Assembly: GCF_964340395.1 (NCBI RefSeq)
Contig: NC_135559.1
Coordinates: 5,938,001-6,002,000 of the forward strand
Direction of reading: 5' to 3'
Length of the DNA: 64,000 bases
Source: Glandiceps talaboti
Taxonomy: Eukaryota > Hemichordata > Enteropneusta > Spengelidae
Shown here: positions 1 through 12,900 of the stretch, piece by piece
How the letters are laid out: every line of letters starts with the position of its first letter
Position numbering within the stretch: position 1 is the first letter of the stretch
The notes under the pieces: generated by a model
The model's input: only the letters and a program-made list of their open reading frames with translations
Databases searched by the model: none
What the model was told of the DNA's origin: nothing
Position numbers and translations under genes: made by a program

Positions 1-1140
1 CCAGACTTTACATGTTAGTGAAAGGTGTGTATTCCTCATATTAATAGCAAGGGGAAGGAGTCTTTAAAAAATCTTTAATCAAAATATCTTACATATATAA
101 TCCGTGTTTGTAACTCAACTAAACACTGTGTAAAAAGTTTGTTATTGTACGTGCAATAACACACATTGGATGAAAAATGAAAACCAATAGTTAGAGACAT
201 TGATACTGGTGGAGATTCAAATGTTCGGATATAGTCATGAGTACTAACATTTTATCCAGTGCACACACCATACTTGATAGGCTTATTTAGAGCTTTCGGT
301 TGCAAACTATCAGTTATGATAGATGGCGCTGCTTATTAGTATGTTTATATTTATGATATCAAGAGCTGCCCGCGCCCTAGCAACCCGTACAGAGACAAAG
401 GACGGTACATTGTCCTTAAGGTCTACGGGCGCATTCTCAGGGATTACGTCACTTTGTGACTGTTTGCAGTCGAAAGCAGCTCTCAGCTTATCAACAGTAT
501 CATGTATGTAAGTATTGGCTAAACGTTTAGTACTGATTAGACATTGCATTGCATTGTACAAGTTAATTTGGGGTCACTTGTATCCATGATTAGTAATGCA
601 ACAGCTTGAAATAGTGGTTGCGCTTATTTCTTGGTGCGGACCCAAAAATCAATTAATTTAGATTTATTGACCCATATTGTGTGAACAGCTGCACAAATAC
701 TTTTACCTAATACTGTTGAGTATGTACAATATTACGAATAAATCATTTTATAAAACTCAACATTTTCAAAAGACGTTACAGCTAGTGCAACTTCAATAGA
801 AGACAAACTCCAACACCGGCTTTTCAAATTCTCGCTCTCCTAAACTATGTTTAACCGGTTTTATTTTTACAATTGCTATCCTAGTATGGACCCATAACAG
901 CACAGTGGCCCTCAATACTTACTAAACTCCCGGAGAGTATACAGTCCACTGCAACCTCGATTTTTTTTTATTTACCTCATTTTCCTTCGTTTATTGTCGT
1001 TTTTCGTTTTGTTTGTTCCGGGAGTGACCGTGGGAAGGCGGCGGACTCCCCGACTTATAAAGCTGGGTTAACCAGGGCAGAACTGGTTCAAATGTTGCCC
1101 AAACACGTTAGCCATTGAGAAACTGCAACCTGCAAATTCT
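1..1140. other. 5' flank with no assigned gene
   Basis: AT-rich sequence with a more GC-rich island at about 360-500 (the possible exon above). A GC-richer stretch at about 1015-1080 precedes the minisatellite. No recognisable element was found. The missing first exon of the lectin gene may lie here or to the left of the window. Confidence 0.4.
323..507 (+). other. Possible exon with signal-peptide-like start
   Basis: An ATG at 323 opens a 61-codon frame. It starts with a hydrophobic stretch resembling a signal peptide (MALLISMFIFMI) and ends at a strong donor, GTAAGTATT, from 508. The region is more GC-rich than its surroundings. The phase (2) does not match the phase 1 entry of the lectin exon at 1852, so it cannot be joined directly. 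The opposite strand (561-310) is also open with a protein-like composition, so even the strand is uncertain. Confidence 0.2.
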
Positions 1141-1142
1141 AT

Positions 1143-1832
1143 GCTGGCCATGCTAAACACTTGACCATCATGACTCCAAGCCAACCACTCTAACCATTGA
1201 CTATCATGACTCTAAGCCAGCCACTCTAACCATTGACTATCATGACTCCAAGTCGGTCACTCTAACCGTTGACCATCATGACTCCAATGGTCCAAGCCAG
1301 ACACTGTAACCATGCTTTGACTATCATAACTCCAAGCCGGTCACTCTAACTGTTGACTATTATGACTCCATGCCAGCCACACTAACCATTGACCATCATC
1401 CACTCTAACCAGTGACTATCATAACTCCAAGCCAGTCACTCTAACTAACCGTTGACTATCATGACTCCATGCCAGCCACTCTAACCATTGACCATCATAA
1501 CTTTAAGCCAGCCACTCTAACCAGTGACTATCATAACTCCAAGCCAACCACTCTAACCGTTGACTATCATGACTCCAAGACAACCACTCTAACCATTGGC
1601 CATCATGACTCCAAGCCAACCACTCTAACCATTGACTATCATGACTCCAAGCCAGCCACTCTAACCATTGACTATCACGACTCCAGGCCAGTCACTCTAA
1701 CCATTGACTATCATGACTCCAAGCCAACCACTCTAACCAGTGACTATCACGACTCCAGGCCAGTCACTCTAACCATTGACTATCATGACTCCAAGCCAAC
1801 CACTCTAACCATTGGCAATGCTGACTCCACAA
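1143..1832. repeat. 36-bp minisatellite upstream of the lectin exon
   Basis: About 19 degenerate copies of a 36-bp unit whose core is ACTCTAACCATTGACTATCA. Because 36 is a multiple of three, one frame (1469-1846) stays open as a 12-residue peptide repeat. That frame meets a stop just before the acceptor of the lectin exon, so translation is unlikely. The array lies in the intron preceding the lectin domain exon. Confidence 0.9.
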
Positions 1833-1851
1833 TGCCATATTCCTAATTCAG

Positions 1852-3007
1852 TTGAAATACATCGATTTTCATTGACATACACAGACAGAGCCTGTCAATT
1901 AGACTCACTCTCTGAGACTGGGTGGATTGATGATAATGAGTCATGCTATTGGTTTAGCCCACCCGGTATGTGCATGACGTTCTTTGAAGCTGCTTGCCAC
2001 TGTCATAGCATGAACTCTCATCTCGCAGTGATTGATAACCCTCGCGAGAATACTTTCATTGGTTTAAGACACAGTACCATGGCCAAGAACCCTGTGTGCG
2101 ACACTTCCTACATGATGTGGTATCTTGGGTGTCATGATATTGAGGTGAGTAAACATGACATGATCACAGTTTCCATGGTTACCTGATATCGCAGGCGAAC
2201 ATGGCTTGGTGGGAGTTGGTAATTGGGAGGAGACGAGTAAACACAATGGTACATAATAATTTTACTCGTTACTCCTCCCCTTAAAATATGCTTAAAATTA
2301 CATGCTGTTACTCGTAAATGTAATTAACGCACTTTTACACCACACCACACCACATCACGCCACGCCACACCACACCACATCACAGCACAGCACACCACAC
2401 TACACGTTATGTAGAAGCATATCTGAGCAACACAATGTGAAAGAGTCAGTCTAATATGGGGGGGATATGGTGTTTTGAAAATTGATACCACAAAACATTA
2501 TGTTGTCAGTTTAATTTAGAGGAATTCCTGTTCAGAATTCTATCAGTTGCTGGACACTATTCAACATGCTTTAGTTGTTGGAGTGATCATGATATACCTA
2601 AACAAAAGTATTAAACCTCCAAAATTAAAGCCAAGAAGTTACAGACTGTACCCTGTAATATTTTCTATGGACATGATGATTTTTTATAAATCTCCAACAG
2701 GAAGACGAAATGTTCAGGTGTGTTGACGGTACGGCAATGTCGTATTACAGTTGGAGACCATCCGAACCCAACGACTGGTACGGACCTCACACTGAACAAT
2801 GTATCGTTTGGGATGTTAGAGAGGAAGTGACAACCTTCGGGTCATGGTTGGATTTTAAATGCAATCATAAATTATCGTTCATCTGTGAAAAGCCTAAATC
2901 TGCTAGATCACTACCAGGTATGACGTTGCCAAGTCAACTCAGTGAGCTGCTTTTATTTCTGTAAACAATTCTCATAGTAATAAGCTAAAGAGCACCCTGC
3001 AAAACAC

Positions 3008-3072
<65 letters not shown>

Positions 3073-3093
3073 GTGCCTGCCTGCCTGCCCCCT

Positions 3094-3179
<86 letters not shown>

Positions 3180-3960
3180 GATGCATAACATACACTTTCT
3201 GTCACAACACACGCCCACACACGAGACCGTCAGAACAACATTGAATTTTTGCAAATTATAGCAACTCTGATAATCAAGCCTTCGAATTTATTAAGATTGA
3301 CGCAAACTAAATCAATTGTTCTTCGGTGTAGTAGATTACACGTACACGTGGGTGATAGCGGTTCCCCTGTTGTGTGATTCTAATCACCCTGTGATCAAGA
3401 TAGTGTAAACATTCCAAGTTCCAAAACAACCCTGTAAGTTCTTGGAACTTTGTCAATAAAACTGTGCGATGCCTCCCCACTGAGACTATAATTAAACCAA
3501 TGTTCAATCAATAGCTTACATGTATCATGTTGTATCAACATGTTGCGACAGTAGTTTTAGTTTGTGTCTATCTTAGTAAATTACCAATTACCGGAGTCAA
3601 AGCATGTATAATGTTATGCCGTTCGCATTTAAACTCTGCTCTAACCTCCATACTCGATTTGTGTAGTGCTGCAAGACATGTATCTCAGAATATTTGATCT
3701 TTATCCACCAATTTCCTTTTTAAGGTCAAAGCTGGGACATTAACATTGCTAATACAACTATTCCATGGTGTTTTGAAGCAACAAGCAGCACACGACTAAA
3801 ACTGACCACTGAGGTATCAAGTCACCTTCCTGGATCGACATCACAAAGAAAAGGTACCGTTGACTTTGTCGCATCGTTTAGCCAATCCAACTATGCTACA
3901 GAATATAAGATGCCATCATCATCACCATCCTCCTCCTCCTCCTCCTCCTCCTCCTCCTCC

Positions 3961-3992
<32 letters not shown>

Positions 3993-4615
3993 TACCACTA
4001 TGACTGGCCGACAGACCAGCAGACCAACTACTAAGGCTGTGTCACTAATGGTTGATAACAAGCAATCTACTGCTACACGTCTTACCTCAAGGCGTGACAT
4101 GGTGAAGGGTATACATAAACCTACTCCATATTATGCTGGTCACCCATCCGATCCTCCGACTGCTGGGAATAGGATTCTCACATACTATAGAATGTTTGTA
4201 ACCTCAGCAAGAAAATGTGCTAACCAATGTTGTTGTCAACCAGGTAACATAAAATGTAAGTTTAAAAATGAACATGGTCTCGTTACTCACATTTACTGAG
4301 AGACATAGGCATTTGATGCTTGAAATATAAGATAATGATACAGTGACCGCCAAGTGTACTGTACAGAACGAAAAAAGCACACTCATACACAGACGAACAA
4401 GACTGAAACTTCGTTTTCGACTGCAAACGTCATTTCCCTTGTGCAATATTCATTTTGTTAGTATGTGTACAACTAATTCTAATTCCACCTAATTCTTTCT
4501 ACAAGACCTCTTGATTGCCTTTGGTGCATTGGTAATGGTGATGTACGCAATTCCCTGTCTTATTATATTATTTCGTGGAAGAAATGGAAGTGAGAAGAGG
4601 CAAACAAAGGAATGA
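1852..4615 (+). CDS. C-type lectin domain type I membrane protein (5' end not identified)
   Basis: Four exons join in phase: 1852-2144, 2701-2917, 3725-4243 and 4506-4615 (stop TGA 4613-4615). They encode about 379 residues from the lectin exon onward. The first two exons form a long-form C-type lectin domain with the expected cysteines. They carry the EPN triplet of mannose-type Ca2+ sites (in SEPNDWYG, 2761-2787). The usual WND is WLD, so Ca2+ binding may be altered. Exon 3 encodes a Ser/Thr-rich stalk with a pure serine run and ends in a Cys cluster (CANQCCCQ). Exon 4 encodes a transmembrane helix (LLIAFGALVMVMYAIPCLII) and a short basic tail. The lectin exon is entered in phase 1, typical after a signal-peptide exon, which I could not locate. 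A candidate polyadenylation signal AATAAA lies at 5011-5016. Family assignment is firm; ligand and paralogue identity are unknown. Confidence 0.85.
3008..3174. repeat. (CTGT)n, (CCTG)n and (CT)n microsatellite
   Basis: About 64 bp of CTGT repeats at 3008-3072 are followed by a short CCTG/C-rich stretch and about 75 bp of CT at 3100-3174. It lies in the third visible intron region of the lectin gene (2918-3724). The long reading frames here come from the repeat. Confidence 0.97.
3278..3584 (+). mobile_element. TIR element, family 1, copy 1 (MITE-like)
   Basis: A segment of about 300 bp with imperfect inverted ends (CCTTCGAATTTATTAAG and CTTAGTAAATT). Its interior matches, in inverted orientation, the element at 9322-9619; both contain GTGATCAAGATAGTGTAA. 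No transposase frame is visible. It occupies an intron of the lectin gene. Confidence 0.65.
3910..3992 (+). repeat. Coding (TCC)n/(TCA)n serine run
   Basis: A trinucleotide repeat inside exon 3 of the lectin gene, translated as a near-pure serine tract of about 28 residues in the stalk. It is in frame and should vary in length between alleles without breaking the gene. Confidence 0.85.
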
Positions 4616-4679
4616 TTACATCACCATGAAAAATTCATAATTGGCCGTAATTTACCAATCTTATGCATGGGAATCAATC

Positions 4680-4769
4680 GACCAACCAACCAACCAACCA
4701 ACCAACCAACCAACCAACCAACCAACCAACCAACCAACCAACCAACCAACCAATCAATCAATCAGTCAG

Positions 4770-4814
<45 letters not shown>

Positions 4815-4880
4815 TATTTTGTATAGCGCCAAACTCCAATACGACATAATGTTCTATGGCACCGAACAGGAACAATAGTA
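4680..4880 (-). mobile_element. LINE/SINE 3' tail with (TTGG)n/(TTGA)n microsatellite
   Basis: (CCAA)n at 4680-4752 and (TCAA)n to about 4812 run directly into TTTGTATAGCGCC. Read on the - strand this is GGCGCTATACAAAA followed by a tetranucleotide tail. A GCGCTATA(T)A motif plus short tandem tail is the known 3' end of L2/CR1-clade LINEs and the SINEs that share it. The body of the element is not recognisable, so this is a 5'-truncated copy or a SINE tail. Confidence 0.6.
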
Positions 4881-5299
4881 GACCATAGTAAAAGTTAGAA
4901 AGCTCTTGCAAAAAGACTAGTTTTAGGAAGTTACATTACTAATCTTTATAGTGTGACTGATATTATTTATGTAGTAAAGAAATGTTGTGGTACACATTCA
5001 CACTTTGTACAATAAAGCAGGATAACATTATTGTTAAGAGTTTCATTTGTACACCTAGTTTTAAGTTTCACTACATTTTGTCATTTTTTATTCAGAAACT
5101 AAAGAGAAAGTAGCAACATAACTTGTTTAGGGTTTTTAGTTAGTATGTGTCGGGCAATAAATGTGGGGGTTTATTCCACTTGACACTGTTGATAGTATTG
5201 GGTGGGGTACAAAAGGAACTCTTTCTACATTACTTGTCTGTTCAGGTCCAAGTTTATAAATAAGTTTAAACTGCTACATTTATCTTACTTGTGCCTGCT

Positions 5300-5560
5300 T
5301 ATATTTGAATAACCACACCCATAGCAACAAAGACCACATCCATAGTAACAGTCATGTGACACTGCCCACTATGAAGGTAGCCACACTGATGGGTATAGTA
5401 CACAGCAGCCATGGGCACACCCATAGCAACATACATTGTCTACTATGAAGGTAGCAACACTGATGGGCATTTCAGTATTTCCAAATTCAACAGTGCATAG
5501 CAACCATGGGCACATCCATAGCAACAAGTCAACTATGTCTTGGACAAAAATAATAGTAGT
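5300..5560. repeat. Imperfect tandem repeat with CCATAGCAACA core
   Basis: Two to three diverged copies of a unit of roughly 100 bp share CACCCATAGCAACA, CTATGAAGGTAG and ACTGATGGG motifs. It is a degenerate duplication downstream of the lectin gene. Confidence 0.6.
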
Positions 5561-6960
5561 TTAGAGTATGAAGCAACTAACCCTTACTGAGGCCAAATAA
5601 AAACAAATGGCCTGTTTCTGGTAACCTGATTGACCCTAATTTTAGCTACTGGTCCTAAACATTTTCTAACATTCAAAAAAGCTAAAAGTGGTGAGAATTT
5701 ACTTCTATTTCCATGCACTTATTTTGCTAAAATATCTCTGATCAATTTTTTTAAACTCCCATTCCAGAGAACCCAGGGTTTTGAAGACTAAGTTAAACAA
5801 TATAGTCTGCATATTCTGTCTGTGTACTTAACATATAATTGTCTTTTCTTCCTTTTCACCTCATCAAACTATCACACAAAGTATTGTGATGAACAACGAC
5901 CTTGTCTTGGGCCTAAAAAAAATTGTTAGGTTTCGGTTACCCGACCCCACCTAGTTTTTCATGCTGACCTTCAACTTTCTTTTTACGTATTCAAGAATTA
6001 AATAATAAAATTGCGAAAATTGTGAAGTCTCGCAAGAAATAGTGGAGGCAGAAACTGACATCAACTTAAAAAGACAATATAAAACTAGCGTTGAAGCAAT
6101 TAAAAAAATAGCTGAAATAAAATAAAATTCTGACCTACCTACCATATTTCTGAAGTGATGTTCTTAGAAACAAATACTTTCTTTATTTTTGCTTTATTCA
6201 TGTCTAATATTTTACCAAAACCTCCAAAAAAATACTTGCATAGTACACAGTTGTATTACAATACTATTGACACTATTTATTATATGTAATAGCACTGTCA
6301 AAAATAGTGTGAAAGGTCCAGCTGTTGGTTCGCCTATGTAATCACTCACATGAGAGAGAGCACATTATAAAAGCGAAAACAATGCCTGGCTCTTTCAGAC
6401 CATGTCAAAAATGTCACAGAAGAAATTCAATTAACAGCAGTATTTTATAATTGATCTTTATTGGTCTGTTTTTTGTTCACTATTATTACAATAGGAATGA
6501 TATTATTTAATGTTCCTTATGATATGCAGTATCACACTGTGTGATACACAAGTTCACGCGTGTCAGCCATATTGAAAACTCAAACCGTGGTAGCATTATG
6601 ACGTTCACAAACCTTACAAAACTGATGTTGCTGATTACTGTATGTATTTGGCAGAGCACCCTTCAGTAGTCAAGCATCGACTCCATAAAACAATACACCC
6701 TACATGTTAGGGTTGATGGTATAACATAATAAATCAAAAATGAAAATGAAACCTCATGTAAACGTAAGTTTTTCTCGTTCATTAGTTATCCCATACATCA
6801 ATTAATTTTGTTCATAAAAATAGTCTTAGCACATTTTGATCAAAATAAGCTTTCTCCTTAATACATTTTTTAAAATCATAACTTGCAAATCTTAATCAGC
6901 AAAATAATCTGTGATAGACACTTCTACAACTTCAGCCTTTGTTATCCATTGGATATCAGC

Positions 6961-9900
6961 TTATGCCTTCAGATGTTTTGCATGGTGTTTGATGTGGTCT
7001 TCAACATAGGTTGCAATAAAGTAGTAACTGTGATCATATCCCTGCAAGAAGGAAACAAAAAGAAGACATGATTCCACAGCCTAAAGAGTGTAAACTACTA
7101 CATGCCAAGATTGAAACAATGTAGCATGTCTGTAAAGTTTAACTGCTACATACCAAGATTGAAACAATGGAGCATGTCTGTAGTAAAGTGTGTAACTACT
7201 ACATGCCAAGATTGAAACAATATAGCATGTCTGTAATGTGTAACTGCTACATGCCAAGATTGAAACAATGTAGCATGTCTGTAAAGTGTAACTGCTACAT
7301 GCCAAGATTGAAACAATGTAGCATGTCTGTAGTAAAGTGTGTAACTGCTACATGCCAAGATTGAAACAATGTAGCATGTCTGTCAAAATGTACTTATATT
7401 GTAACTCTGTAGCTAGTTGCTTTAAATTATATTGAGTTCAAAACATTTTAACCTGTCTGTTCAAACTATACACAAGTATTGCAACATTGTAGACACTGAT
7501 ATACGAATACATGTACTTCAACAATACCATCATATTTTGAATGTATAAGTTATTATTACTATATCTTCTAGCATTGGGTAGAAGAGGCCGTTTCAAGCAC
7601 CTTGAGTTTAAACACAAAGCATATCAACAGTTTCTTTCCTAAAACTATAAAGAACTGGAACTCACTAAATCATGATATGAAAGCCAGTCAGGACACTGAT
7701 ACTTTCAAGGCTAAACTTCATAAACCTTATTACTAGGTTTAGTGAGCATAATCTCCCCCTGTGATATTAGCAGGTAATATATAGATTGATAGATATTTGT
7801 ATTGTACTGTTGTAGACATGCTACAATATCCCCTTGTACTACAACTTTGGAGCCATTCTATAAGATCCATTTGTACCACAATACTGCTCTTTTTAATGAT
7901 ATACCATTGTACTTAAACACTATAGCCATTGTGTCAAAATACAAGTAAATCCTTGCAACATTGTAGCCATTCTCTTAACATATCTACTGCTATTACTAGT
8001 ATATGACAAATTTGAAACATTGTAACCTTTCTATATATTATATCTGTTATGGGAAACACATATTATTTTATCGGTTTGCAATATTGTAATTATCTTGTGA
8101 AAAATCTAGAATTAACGTGTATCAGTGTTACCATTTTGTTATGACTAAGAGACAGGTTTGCATGTCACGTGAAGTATGACATTATGATCAATTTATGCAA
8201 ATAAAAATGTGTGTACTCATCAAAATTGTTTGAAAGTATTTATCAATCAATTGTATGTATGTATGTATGTATGTATGTATGTATGTATGTATGTATGTAT
8301 GTATGTATGTATGTATGTGTATGTGTGTGTGTGTATGCATGCAGGTATGAATGTATACATATGTGTGTGCGTGTGTGTGTGTGTGCGTGCGTATGCGCAC
8401 GCGCGTGTGTGTGTGTATTTTCAAACTCACCTCTTGCAATCTGAACACAACTGGAACTTTATTGTCACGACAAGCAGACACAAAATTTTCTGGTAGAAGT
8501 TGTTTACCAGAGTAAAAGTTATCACCTTGTCCCTGCAAATTAATAAATACAGAAAACAGTGTATCATTTTGGCAAGGAAAGAAAGTTTTTGGCTGCACTG
8601 CATTAGTGACTTATTTGAGGAAAATCTGATAAATTTATTAATGAAATGTAATGAGAAATAACTCGGCTATTTCACAATCAATATTTCATTTGCACTAATG
8701 TATTCTTATAGCTAGATTTCAACGAATTAAAAAATCACGACTAAGAAACTTTATTTTGCTTTCCCAATGTTCTTCTTCAAGGTAGGGAAGGTTATCCCAG
8801 TCTTATATTCCATGACACCTGTAAGATTGCACATGAGACAAGGATGAACTGATTAGATCTTGGTAGCAATCTTTGTTCAGATAAAAGTAAATGGGAATTA
8901 ACAGCTGCAATGGTTGTACCTGATCAATTAAGATATCCAGTACTGGACCATTGTATTTGGACACCAATTGTGTAGCATCATATTCCTGTCAAGAAAAAAA
9001 AGAGAGAGAATTTTGAATTTTTCTAGCTTAGTGTTCAGCTCATTAGCATCTACAATTATTATACAACTCTGGAAATAGGGAACTTGCAAACCCACCATGT
9101 TGAATGTTGCATCATGGGAAATGTGATAATAAATACTAATCAATTAGCATTGTAAACAATGTTACATTGTTTGATACCACAAATAATCAATTCATAGTCA
9201 CCCTGACCATTGTGGAAGGTTTATTTTATCAGTAGCTCCAGATAAGGTATTACGATAACCACAGATAATCCTATAGTCCTTTGCGTCTGAGCATGCTCAG
9301 TCTGGATTGCAAGTTCCCTATTGAACCTTCGGTTTACTAAGACAGACTCAAACTAAAAGTACTGTCCTACCATGTTGATACAACAGTAATAAGCTAATGA
9401 ATGGACATTGGTTTAGAGGTGTCTCTGTAAACTTGTTTATTTAGGGTTCCATGAATGTGCAGTGTTGTTTTGGGACTTCCAATGATTACACTATCTTGAT
9501 CACAGTGTGATTAGAATCATACAACAGAGGAACCAATATCACCCATTTGTGTAATCTACCACATTGCAGAACACGGAATAGATTTAGTTGGCATCTAACT
9601 TAGTAAACTGAAGGTTCGATTACCATTGGAATATAATGCTATTGTCCAATTTTCATGATTATATTAACTTTTCAAGTATTACCAGATCTCTCAATTTAAT
9701 GACTATAGTTTCATAAGAATGGGCATATTTACACAGCATGCAAGCAAATTTACTTCATTTCAAAGTTATACTCAGCATATCATGGATTCTACCAAGCAGG
9801 CTTAATGTGTTCAGATATCTGTCCAAATAGTTGACTAGCAAGGAGTCCCCATGTACAACATTTCCATGACAACTAATCAACTGTGTGAACACTACACAAG

Positions 9901-12900
9901 TTTTACCTTCCAACTCTCTTGGTTTGCTCCAAGATAACCATTGAATGCTTTCTGTCCCCAGGGACATTCCATTGGGTTACATATAGGTGCAAATGCTGAC
10001 ACACTCTGGAAAGAACAAACCAACAACCATAATTGGTAACTGACAGGTGAAAATACAAACATAGTCTTAAAAGCAGAACACAACTATTCTTACAAATGTG
10101 TTGATAGAAGATACAAATGTAAACATGCACACTATGAAAAAGTACACTAACTATTGAATTATTTTGTTATGGATATATGAATATGCTCTGTGGAATTACA
10201 GACACATTTTGGGAACCATAAATACATATTCATACACAAGTTCTCTTCACTTTTGATTGAGAAACAGACGTGTGTGAATCTCAGTACTTCCATGATGAAT
10301 ATACATACTGGTAGTATTATAAATACATATTTATTGTAATAAAAAATATCTACATGAACGCAAAAAAAGATACCAAAACTACAGACAAAATGAATCTGAC
10401 ATTGATAATGACTAAAATACGGACCATCAAAATCTACCACTACATAAATTTAGACTAAGATACATCATGTCATACTGCCCTCACTGGCCGGCTCTAAAAG
10501 GGCGCTGTGAGGGCGCCTGTCATGGCGTACCTTACAGACTATACCTCAGTGGACCTCTCACTAAAGTAACCTTTGAACCCTCAATCACTTGTCACAATCT
10601 ACTCACCTTGTATTTGCCAGGGTTCTTCAGTGTACAGATCAAGGCACCATGTCCTCCCATACTTGCAAATTAAGAATATGATAAATATTATAAATTAACA
10701 ATCATGAGATTTCAACAACTTACAGATAGTTAAAATATGGTGATTCTCCCCAAAGTCCCATTGTTCCATATAGGATTTTCTTCACGTATCAGCATCATGG
10801 AATATACTCTAATAGGGTATTCTCATCACCATAATGTTACACTAAATATGAACAGTTCTGAGATAATGCATACAAAATGTAACCTACCTGTGTCCAAAGA
10901 TGGAAGCCACACCAGGTTTGACATTAAAGTTACTGTTGATGATTTCTGGTAACTAGAAAATAAACAATTATTGTCAAATTCAGGTACCTGACAGATGGAA
11001 GGATGACTAGATAGACTAATGAACTGACTAACTCACAAGTACTATAAAATGTGGGTGAGAACATCTGACTGACTGACTGACTGACTGACTGACTGACTGA
11101 CTGACTGAAGGATTGCTAGATGGACTAATGGGCTGACTAATTTACAAGTACTTTGAAAGTCAGGTACGAATCATCTAACTACTGACAGATTAACTGACTG
11201 ACTGACTATCTCACTGACTGACTGACTGACTGACTGACTGACTGACTGACAGATAGAAGGACTGCTAGATGGATTAATAAACATACTCACAAGTAAAATA
11301 AAATTTGAGCAACAACATCTGACTCTGACTGATGGATGGATGAATGGACTGACTGACTGTGACTGAGTGAGTGAGTGAGTGAGTGAGTGAGTGAGTGAGT
11401 GAGTGAGTGAGTGAGTGAGTGACTGATTGACTGACTGACTGACTCACTCACTTGCAATAACTTTTAGCTTCAGGTAATACTTTGGTACATTTTAGCCAAT
11501 CTATACTTGGTTATAATGTACATAGCCACTCATTATACTGCCTTCAAATTAAATCACCATCTATGATACAAATGACACAATATTTTACCTCTTTGGTAAT
11601 GTACGAATACATTCTATAATTAGTCTTCCATTTATCCTCCGTAGCATCAACATAAAATCCAGCTCCGCTACCAAAATCATAACTGTCATCCTCACCTTCA
11701 ATCTTACAACCACCTGTATGAACACATTAATTATTCATTAGTAAATCATTCCTGTATCAATTCATATTTGTATACATTACTGTACACTTATTGCCAGGCT
11801 ATGATGGTAAGTAGTAGATTTCTAATTACCCAGAGGACTGTTATGTGGCAACTAAACTCTGAGGTTGAAAGCTGAGGGAAATAGTTGCTATGTAACAACG
11901 GGAATGGTGGTATAATATCTACGAGTGCCTGAATAACATAATCAGTTTGTTTACCCCAAATAAATGTAACAGTGGGTATGGGGAGTTAGGAAATAGCTTA
12001 TAGCTAGTCTGAGTCTGTCCCCACACATATTTATATGTGAGGACAGGCAGTAAGTATTTTATGACATATCCCATTCTCATGTACATGTCCTTTCCATAGT
12101 CAAAGCAGGCAACTGAAAAAGACTCCCATGCTATATGAATACTGCCTTATAATGCAAAAAGGAATGTGACTAGTACCTCTGTATGTAAATTAAGGCCACT
12201 ATTGGTCAATATTCCATACCACATGATACAATCTAAGCCAATCACTGAAGGCTATATGAAAACAATGAGTTATAAATTCATGTATGTAAATTTGGCGTTT
12301 TTAATCATTTAAAGGCTCATTTCTGTTCAGGAATTAAAATTAGCAGACGAGGAAGATGGTAGTATAACAGAGATGTAGAAAACTTGAGTATGGTACAATA
12401 GAATAGTCCTATGTAAACAGCATAGCTGGATGCCATTAGAAAATCTAAAGACACGATCCCAAACATCTGGGAAAAAAACGCCTCAACCTGCAGCACAATA
12501 TAGATTTCACTTACGAGGACTGGTGTCAGGTGCAACGATGACAATTCCATGCTCAGCTGCTACTCTCTGAGCTCCTGCTTTAGTTACAAAGTTCTGTTCT
12601 GTGCATGTCAAACCTGAAACAGATATTTAATGTTAATCGATTTATAAGTGATGTATTGGTACTGATGGGAAAACAACCAACACTTTGTGAAAGATGTTTA
12701 CTTGCCACCTGTTTGATTATGTGTAATGCCTTGATTGATTTTAATAAGCTCAGGATATACATGTATTCTAGTGGTAACAATAAAATGTGTAAGAACAGGT
12801 GTCTGATTTTGAAATCATCTGAAATTATCTTTTAATATCATGAAAGTTCAGGACTATGTGTTTTCACAGTTCAAATATTGATTACAAACTCTTCATTGTA

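Larger units (their letters stand above)
4616..6960. other. Convergent intergenic region, lectin to ESD
   Basis: Holds the lectin 3' UTR (AATAAA at 5011-5016) and the ESD 3' UTR read from the right (TTTATT at about 6457, which is AATAAA on the - strand). It also contains the LINE tail at 4680-4880 and a local imperfect tandem repeat at 5300-5560, with the recurring motif CCATAGCAACA. No additional gene was seen. Confidence 0.6.

Noticed and set aside
2953-3261. Open frames rich in RE, TDRQ and SL repeats
   Set aside because: Produced by the CTGT and CT microsatellites in a lectin intron.
7082-7384. CRISPR-like regular repeat
   Set aside because: Direct tandem copies with no unique spacers, in an intron of an animal gene.
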